Origin: Takakia lepidozioides
Lineage: Eukaryota > Streptophyta > Takakiopsida > Takakiales > Takakiaceae
Direction: 5' to 3'
DNA: 64,000 nucleotides
Assembly (NCBI GenBank): GCA_030704615.1
Contig: CM060732.1
Location: 14,138,001-14,202,000, forward strand
A program made the translations under genes and the position numbers. Below, piece after piece: positions 57,686-64,000 of the stretch (the stretch's first letter is position 1; every line of letters begins with the position of its first letter). The notes below the pieces were generated by a model. The model did not search any database. It was given only the letters and a program-made list of their open reading frames with translations, and had not been told where the DNA came from.

Positions 57686-58387
57686 TCACCAAGTCGACGA
57701 AACTTCGATACCCCTCAAAACAAGCTCATTACTGCTGCGGCACCTCGAGGTAAACTGCAATTCGGTCGTTCTGCTGCCCTTGCTGGAGCCGACGACAATG
57801 TCATGTCCATCAATGATACCACCATCATATATTGACAAGGTCACTGTGGGCCTCATGTGCCCGTGCGAATCGTCTTCGCAACTCAGCCGAATGTCTCCAT
57901 ACACTGGAAGAGCGGAGTGATCTGCACGTATATAGTTTTCCCCGGTGCCGTCCTCCCTGGTCCACTGGCAGCAGTTCCAGCGCCAAAGCGAGGCCGTGCG
58001 TGATCTGTCCGGCATCCCTTTCCAGCTTGGTATATCGAGGTCAACAATTTTCAGGACCCACGGACCGCATTGACCCTCGCCCTCACCTCGCTCAAAGCGG
58101 TAATAGCCCTCCAGATACTCCATTGCGCGCAAAGACTCTTGCTTGATTCCAGCAACGTCTGTGAAAACAAAGAGCCAGACAATGATGTCTCCTGATTTTG
58201 GTTTGAACATAGCATAATCGTGGCCATGATAAGGGCAGTCGGCTGGATTTCGGCGGCACGGCATCCTTGAAAAAGAGTAGCGGAGTACGCTCAATGACAG
58301 CAGCTCCCGGATGGAGGAGGAGCAGCGCGGTGGCTGGAAAAAGTTCAAGCTAACGCTGCAATTCTTCACAAACACTCCAGGGCACAT
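57686..58387 (-). CDS. cargo gene of unknown family, intact, absent from element 1
   Basis: An open frame of 233 residues. It is a clear paralogue of the gene at 58,607-59,383: RMPCRRNPADCPYHGHDYAM against RMPCFRNRDDCPFGGIDYAM, RYSFS against RSSFA, LWRWNCCQWTRED against LLRWNCCHWTWVD, and IYDGGIIDGHDIVVG against IFDGGMIEGQDIVVN. The conserved Cys pair, the WNCC-W box and the DGG-I-GDIVV end suggest a folded globular domain. No family was recognised. The stop is followed by a minus-strand AATAAA at about 57,614. It is divergent from its paralogue, with starts 220 bp apart. Confidence 0.72.
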   Translation of the reverse strand: MCPGVFVKNCSVSLNFFQPPRCSSSIRELLSLSVLRYSFSRMPCRRNPADCPYHGHDYAMFKPKSGDIIVWLFVFTDVAGIKQESLRAMEYLEGYYRFERGEGEGQCGPWVLKIVDLDIPSWKGMPDRSRTASLWRWNCCQWTREDGTGENYIRADHSALPVYGDIRLSCEDDSHGHMRPTVTLSIYDGGIIDGHDIVVGSSKGSRTTELQFTSRCRSSNELVLRGIEVSSTW

Positions 58388-58606
58388 TTAAATTTTCCCC
58401 CTACAGGATCCTGGACCGATGAAGATTGGCTGCTGCATGAATGTAGCCGTTTCAGTTTCCTACCCTGCCATGCAAACTATGGGCAGTCACTGCCAGGTGG
58501 GCCGATAGCCACTGGACACGACGAAGTCCATCCCCTCTTCGATGTAAATGCGGCGCCGAATTTCCATCCGGGGGATGGACTTCGGTGGCAGATCTCAAAC
58601 TATAAC

Positions 58607-59383
58607 TTGTTGATGATAAAGATGTATGGGTTCATCCACCGCTGGCGTGATGAACACGTTCCACCTCCGTTGGTGGGTACGTGGGACCCAGATGCTCCAT
58701 TATTGGAGGCCGGACTGCTCTTCCGCTTCGCATCATTTCCAAAATCTAAGGGCTTCGTAGCTGCCCGCAAGGTCGTTGTCATCGGCATCCAAGTCGTCCT
58801 CAGGTCCTCCTTTGCAAGGATGCCGTGCTTCCGGAACCGGGACGACTGCCCATTTGGAGGCATCGATTATGCAATGTATTCGGCCACATCGGAAGACATT
58901 GTTATCTGGTACACAGATTACAGAGAAGATACTGGTTCGATTGTGGGAACATTGGTGGCTTTTGAGTATATCCTAGGCCACTACGCCTTCGAGCGGGATG
59001 ACGATCTTGGTCTGAGGAGTCCGTGGCTCCTGCGCATCCTCGATTCCGATTTTCCCAGCTACGACGGTCACCCATGCAGAAGAAGGCGCACTGCTATGCT
59101 GTTGCGGTGGAACTGCTGCCACTGGACGTGGGTGGACTCCATCGGAGAGACCTATTCTCCTGAAGGAGTGCGCTCCTCTTCTCCATTGTATGGGGACATT
59201 CGCATTGGTGTGGACGACGAAAACGTGAAGATTTCCATATTCGATGGTGGTATGATTGAAGGGCAGGACATTGTGGTGAACATCACTAGGGGCGGTACAA
59301 CGGCTGCAATCGACTTTACCTGGAGGAGCCCCATGACTCATGAGCTAGTTCGGAGAGCAGTCGAAGTCCCATTGACAACGTGA
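58607..59383 (+). CDS. cargo gene of unknown family, intact copy
   Basis: An open frame of 258 residues beginning MLMIKMYGFIHRWRDEH. An in-frame ATG five codons later is equally possible. Element 1 carries the same gene with a one-base deletion. Features are the RMPCFRNRDDCPFGGIDYAM Cys motif (about residues 80-100), DIVIWYTDY, the basic PCRRRRTAM, LLRWNCCHWTW and a C-terminal IFDGGMIEGQDIVVN. No signal peptide, membrane helix or catalytic signature is evident. It was retained open in this truncated element, while its paralogue lies head to head. A role in the element's life cycle is possible but not shown. Confidence 0.75.
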   Translation: MLMIKMYGFIHRWRDEHVPPPLVGTWDPDAPLLEAGLLFRFASFPKSKGFVAARKVVVIGIQVVLRSSFARMPCFRNRDDCPFGGIDYAMYSATSEDIVIWYTDYREDTGSIVGTLVAFEYILGHYAFERDDDLGLRSPWLLRILDSDFPSYDGHPCRRRRTAMLLRWNCCHWTWVDSIGETYSPEGVRSSSPLYGDIRIGVDDENVKISIFDGGMIEGQDIVVNITRGGTTAAIDFTWRSPMTHELVRRAVEVPLTT

Positions 59384-59463
59384 CTTGTATTCAGTAGGCA
59401 CAGGGCTAAAGATTTGATTGCACAATCAGCACAGTAGACGTGCTTCAAATGCAATTCATGTGG

Positions 59464-59472
59464 ATCAATAAA
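59464..59472 (+). terminator. polyadenylation signal of the 258-residue cargo gene
   Basis: TCAATAAAAACC about 80 bp past the stop codon. Confidence 0.5.
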
Positions 59473-59846
59473 AACCTCATTGTGCCCTCTTTTTATTCTA
59501 TTTTGTGTCCATCGTTCCGAGAATGCGTCATTGCTCATTTCGTTTGGGATTGGGAGTGTGGGTGGATTTTGCAAGTGGCTGGTAGGCTGAAATGGGCCCC
59601 CATTGTACATAGCAGTACCACCCTTCCATTCGTGAAACATTGCCTTTCAATATATAATTCTAAATAACATTGCCGAACCTCCTTCATCGGGAGGTCCTTC
59701 TCCCCCTATGACCGTGGCACCCTAAACCCTATTCCCGCGGACACTCATTTCCGGAAAATAGTGCTGCTCATGTTTTTTTCCACACTTACGACTCTGCTCA
59801 TGGCTCATGCCGCTCATGGCTCATGGCTCATGAAATAGCAGCCCCC

Positions 59847-61760
59847 GGTGACTTTGGTCCACTCTTGAAATTCGTCATCAGACTCTGGATTTGTGTAGTA
59901 TTCACCTTCCCAAGCCTTAATGTAGGCCTCCTTGATCAGGTCATCAGTCATATCCTTGCGGCTGATTTCCTCAGAGATCTCTGGGTATTCCTGATCTTGA
60001 CTCTCATCCTCCCAGATGTCCAGGCATTTTAGATAGTCTTCAATTGCCCCCTTGAGTAGAGGCCTTGAGCCTCTTCTCAGTTTGGATCTTCATCCGTGCT
60101 TTCTGTTGAGACAGAGCTCACACTATCCTCCATATCTGACATGTAGTCAGACAAACCATCCTCTTCCATTGGCGTGAACAAACTCTGCCTTGCATGAGAA
60201 TTATGCATTTGATCAAGAGCCATGACCTCGGTCTGGCCCTCTTGTTCTTCTATCATTGGCTCCACCGCCAAGTTCTTGCATAATTCATGGAAATTGCCAA
60301 TCATTGGCTTCAATTGATTCACATGTGGTGTGAAGTGGAAAGTAAGCCACGTTGAGCCCATGATCATACCTGACCTTTAGTGTCTCTGTTTCCATATCAA
60401 CCGCTGCCCCGAACTTCTTTAAGAAGTCTAGTCCGAGCAACATGTTGTCTGTGTCAGTGTCCACAACCATAAAACTGATCCTGTTAGTTAGTTTTCCCAC
60501 TGTAACCTTCAAATTGTCAAGCACCCCCATTGTTGTCTCCACGACACCTGAAGCTACCCAGTACGTCATGTCTCGATCAGTGGTGACATAGCTCATTAAA
60601 CCCAAGTCTCTTACTGTGATTGCTGCTATCACTGATATCATGGCCCCTGTATCGATCTGGCCCATTACTTGGTAATTGCCAATCGTAACCAGAGCATGCA
60701 AAGCTTTCACCTTGCCATTGAAAGCATATGATACTACTTCGAGATCTGGATCACTTGTGTCGTGGCCCAATTTGGACTCATGTTGAACCATGTTGGCTAG
60801 AAAAGCATTGAACTTGCTCTACTCCACCACCTTGACCAAACTTTTCAATTTCTCAAACTCACCCGGTACATGCACATGATGACCTCCATTGGTGAGATGT
60901 AGAAATGGTTTAATATCTTTGATCTTCCTGTCTCTGGCTTGGAAAAAATTTCAGACCTTCTTGGGAAGAGAAACTGACCAGAGGCTCGTGTTTGTTCCTC
61001 TGGAAGCTCCTCCTGTGATGTTGCCATGTCTTCGCCTTGTGAACTTGGACCGCCCTTCTGATTTGGAGGTACCACCGGTGTTCTTACTTTAGGGAGTATC
61101 AGTTTCCACGAACTGGAGTCTGACTACCAGAACTTTCAGCGTATGCATAATGCACCCTTCTTTTCAAAAAACTTGGTTAGCGTAACATTGAGAGCACCTA
61201 GGCGTTTATGAACTGGGCCAGTCACTAAGACCTCTTCCACGTCTTCTTCTTCCAAAGGTTCAAATGGTGTTTCCCCAATTTTGAACAGCCCTCTTTCCAC
61301 TTGTATGGCGGTTTCGACCGCCTCATCTACACTATGAAATTTGGTTCCTAGCATAAGCTTCATAATCTCATGCGTAAGACCCCCCAAACCTTCGACGCTG
61401 CTCTAGCTCAGGGATCCGTCCCTTCACAAAGAGCCTATTTAATCGATCGAAGTAAGCCTAAACCCTCTGTTTCGGCTCCTACTTAACTTCATCCAGCTTC
61501 ATCTTTAGTTCAGCCATATCCACGTGCCCAAATTTTGCCAACATTGCTACTTGTAAATTTTCCCAATCTACTGGTTTGGGGTTTTGACGCCTAAACCAGT
61601 CATCAGCCTTTCCTTTGAGGTTTAACCTCGCCACCTTGAAGATCTTGTCATCAGACAGATCCCTCACGTCACCTGCCATCGGTAATTTCTCTATCCAGTC
61701 CACCATGTCCTTGGACTCCCTACAGTAATACGGAGCATCTACTCCAGATGGACTTGTCAT
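59847..61760 (-). pseudogene. Ty3/gypsy gag-protease remnant, cut by element 2
   Basis: Gag starts at 61,760 (MTSPSGVDAPYYC). It contains the capsid-type segment KVARLNLKGKADDWFRR and, after stops near 61,479-61,390, LTHEIMKLMLGTKFHSVDEAV. A retropepsin-like aspartic protease lies at 60,791-60,285: VMGQIDTGAMISVIA with the DTGA active site, and MLLGLDFLKKFGAAVDM. No zinc knuckle was found. A last open stretch (DLIKEAYIKAWEGEYY) reaches 59,847, where the MULE terminus begins. The reverse transcriptase that should follow is not in the window. It is inactive. Confidence 0.82.
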
Positions 61761-62810
61761 GTTGCTACGTTGTTAGCAAAGTTAGTGTTAATTCATGGAG
61801 TGTATGCTAATACACTCAGCCTTTCTTGTACTTCTGGACTCAATCGACAGACATCCGGTTACCATTCTGTATGAGTTCCTCTCTTCCACTCACGGTGACT
61901 CTCTTGGACATCGTGGATACCATTACCCAACTATAAGCTATTCATGTCCACAATACTACTGTGACCCTATTACCGGCATGTATGACTCGTACACAGAGGT
62001 CTCCATTATGCGCTCTTGACGATTGATGGTAAAATGCCGGTCTCGGGTTAGTATACGGTGATACATCTATACCATATGAAATTAAAATTTCCCCTACATT
62101 TGGACGATCAGTAACTAGTGACTGATCTATACCTAGCATACTTCACCAGTTCTATTAATTGGTGCCTCACGATCCCTCTCAGTGTGTTCTCATAAGACAA
62201 GATCTCACGTTTCACCACTATCCATTCTCTACCTCTTCCTATTTTGTCAATCAACTCCCACTAGATTTGTAACCCCGGTGTTCTAATCAAATCAGACCAT
62301 CTCCTACCTTAAACTCTACAATGTTCCCTGTTGTCCATAACATGTACCGAATATTACCAAGTGGCCTAAGATCGATGAAGATATCCCCGGGTTCGGGGAG
62401 TCTGTGTAGCAACCAACTCGGGATCTACGTCTTCTAGTGTATGTTCAATCGGGTGATTGCGAAGTTCAGACTTGTCGTCCGAAATGGACTGATCGGACAT
62501 GGCTTGTATGATCCTTTGCTTCTATTTCCGCATCTACCCAAGTATTACGATCATGAGCAAGAATCCATGTTTCAGCGTAAGTTCCTCCACCCGTGTGTAC
62601 GATACGAATCGCTATATCTCCTAGTGTACAGTAAAGAGACAGCGGATTCAAACCTGCAAGTGAGATGTGACCATTGAAACTCTCTATACGTAAGACCAAA
62701 TCACCAATATCAAGCCCATATGTAGTATAGTTAGAACTTTCCATCCATTATGTTACCAAATCGGCAGCCCTCTGGTCCGCCAGCTTGAACTCGAATGGCC
62801 GCGAGCAGCA
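61761..62810. other. leader region of the gypsy remnant
   Basis: About 1 kb between the primer-binding-site-like motif and gag. Short frames only. Nothing supports a gene. Confidence 0.4.
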
Positions 62811-62822
62811 GCTCTTATACCA
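62811..62822 (-). promoter_or_regulatory. primer-binding-site-like motif
   Basis: TGGTATAAGAGC on the minus strand differs at one base from TGGTATCAGAGC, the usual site for initiator-Met tRNA priming in plant LTR retrotransposons. It lies upstream of gag in the right orientation. Confidence 0.5.
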
Positions 62823-62827
62823 AAAAA

Positions 62828-64000
62828 TGAGGCCATGTTTCACACTCACCGGGATAGATCTCCTATTTCCCTCCTTAATCATAACATCCGTCAGTCCTAG
62901 TTTCGATGCTACATGAAGTCGCAGCGGAAGCAGGAAAACATCGTGACACCTAGACTGGACCTAGTAGACTCTTACTTACAATCTCAATGGTTCGTTTGGT
63001 TTCCCGTCATCAGCCCTTGACCAACTGTTCAGAAAAGATATCGTGACCCCGTGGGGTGGCGCGGCCCAGGGCACCTGCAATCTGTCAGTCCGTCCATGCG
63101 ATTTGCCATGTCACCGTTCGGATGACTACACTGTAGCTTCGATTGATCCTCTTGTGCTGCTTTCAACTCACTAAGTGGGCAGTTTGCCATCTCATCTATG
63201 CTCGGCCTTGCCGTGAGCGACTAACCCTATCCAATGAGTCGCCCTTCACCCGTAATTGGCCTTCTCAGCACCCGTGCGGCTATGTTGTGACGTTAACCCT
63301 CAATGCGGAGATCCATGGTGTGGAGCCCGCAAGATTCAAGATACAGATCTCACGACTTCACTCACTAATCTGTTAACTCAGTGCCACTTGCATGCACACA
63401 AGCCTGTCTCCAAAGTGTTACTGTACTGCTTTATATCATGACAAAGATGCTCGACATGCCACTCAGGCCCTCTGCTACTCCAGAATGATTCAAAGTGCTC
63501 GTATGTATTACTGCATATGCTTAACTACCAGCTTAACCTCCTGTCTGATCTCCTGCTAAGCCCTTGCTATCAACGTCCATCATTAAGGATCTACCATGCT
63601 CGTCTCTCTCTCTCAGTTCTTACACCATCATACTTGTTGTCCAAAATCTCATGTTTCAGAACCAGAACCATCGCTCCTTTGTCATTGTGCTCGCTAGCCT
63701 TGTACTACCAAAAACTCGTAGATTAGCCCTTCACATGGGGCCACTCCACTCTGATCACCGCTCAACTGATTATTGTAATACTAGACCCATTACCCGTATT
63801 GGGTGTACCTCCCCTTCTTGAGTTTAATACATGGCCAAGTGGCGTCTTAATAAAGCTTTGATAATATTCCTAAGCCTAAAACGTAATTACCAAAATCTGC
63901 TTAGTCATTTACCCTGTCGATTCAAGGTGGCGCCCCCTCAGCCGTTGATCAATATTGCATCAACGCCCTGCATGTCGCCATTTCCCCGTTCTTCATCCTG
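62828..64000 (-). mobile_element. probable LTR and flank of the gypsy remnant
   Basis: Just beyond the primer-binding-site-like motif the minus strand would end an LTR in ...CATGGCCTCA, starting from TGAGGCC at 62,828 on the plus strand. No second LTR copy is in the window, so its outer limit cannot be fixed and may lie beyond 64,000. No gene is seen here. Confidence 0.35.

Larger units (their letters stand above)
55769..59846. mobile_element. truncated inverted copy of giant MULE, element 2
   Basis: From GCACAGACGTGGAGG at 55,769 to the terminus ...GAAATAGCAGCCCCC at 59,846, the sequence is the near-identical reverse complement of 36,440-32,897. Only the left third of the element is present: the end of the methyltransferase gene, the palindrome cluster, cargo genes and the terminus. 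It also holds about 0.8 kb (57.6-58.4 kb) that element 1 lacks. Beyond 59,846 a minus-strand gypsy frame (EYYTNPESDDEFQEWTK) starts immediately, so this terminus interrupts it. Confidence 0.9.

Overview
The window looks like a repeat-rich nuclear segment of a plant-lineage eukaryote. It contains spliced genes with GT-AG introns, TATA and AATAAA signals, and hAT, MULE, Ty3/gypsy, non-LTR and tRNA-derived SINE sequences. From memory, these families and the endless short palindromes recall a charophyte such as Chara. That is an unverified impression. I see no rRNA, no free tRNA gene and no CRISPR array. Almost everything here is mobile DNA or its remains, nested in layers.

Layout. 0.3-3.3 kb: decayed hAT transposase (- strand) followed by a 120-bp tandem repeat. 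4.8-6.6 kb: kinase-like gene (- strand) with two in-frame stops and a phased palindrome array just upstream (6.7-7.2 kb). 7.6-10.3 kb: decayed DUF4283/zinc-knuckle retroelement ORF. 10.5-12.9 kb: AT-rich island with an OTU-like protease. 12.9-26.6 kb: old giant MULE (element A), with a ruined methyltransferase gene, palindrome arrays and a ruined MULE transposase. 27.4-32.9 kb: SINE, Ty3/gypsy integrase, coiled-coil ORF and chromodomain ORF. 32,897-46,659: young giant MULE (element 1) with inverted termini and a perfect 9-bp target duplication, inserted into a retroelement ORF that resumes in frame at 46,669. 46.7-48.8 kb: RNase H and zinc-binding tail of that retroelement. 48.8-55.8 kb: diverged repeats, a second SINE, a GCGAC palindrome cluster, an unrecognised acidic-tail gene and a 37-bp satellite. 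55,769-59,846: truncated inverted copy of the left part of element 1 (element 2), with one extra intact gene. 59.8-64 kb: Ty3/gypsy gag-protease remnant (- strand) with a primer-binding-site-like motif and probable LTR.

Central observation. Element 1 carries a ten-exon gene (40,731 to 35,520, - strand). Its exons join without a stop into 1,436 codons. The protein combines a ParB-like domain (VWDGNHRL motif) with a C-terminal domain laid out like a beta-class DNA N6-adenine/N4-cytosine methyltransferase. It is divergent from the MULE transposase gene. The space between the two genes holds about 31 copies of a palindrome, GAAATGCGGNNCCGCATTTC, spaced almost exactly 53 bp apart (about five helical turns). 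More copies lie downstream and one each in three introns. Element A has the same layout with a different palindrome core but the same spacing. A similar 52-bp-phased array of an unrelated palindrome precedes the kinase-like gene. I propose, as inference, that these are binding sites for an element-encoded protein, possibly the ParB-like/methyltransferase protein, forming a parS-like or self-marking system on a eukaryotic transposon.
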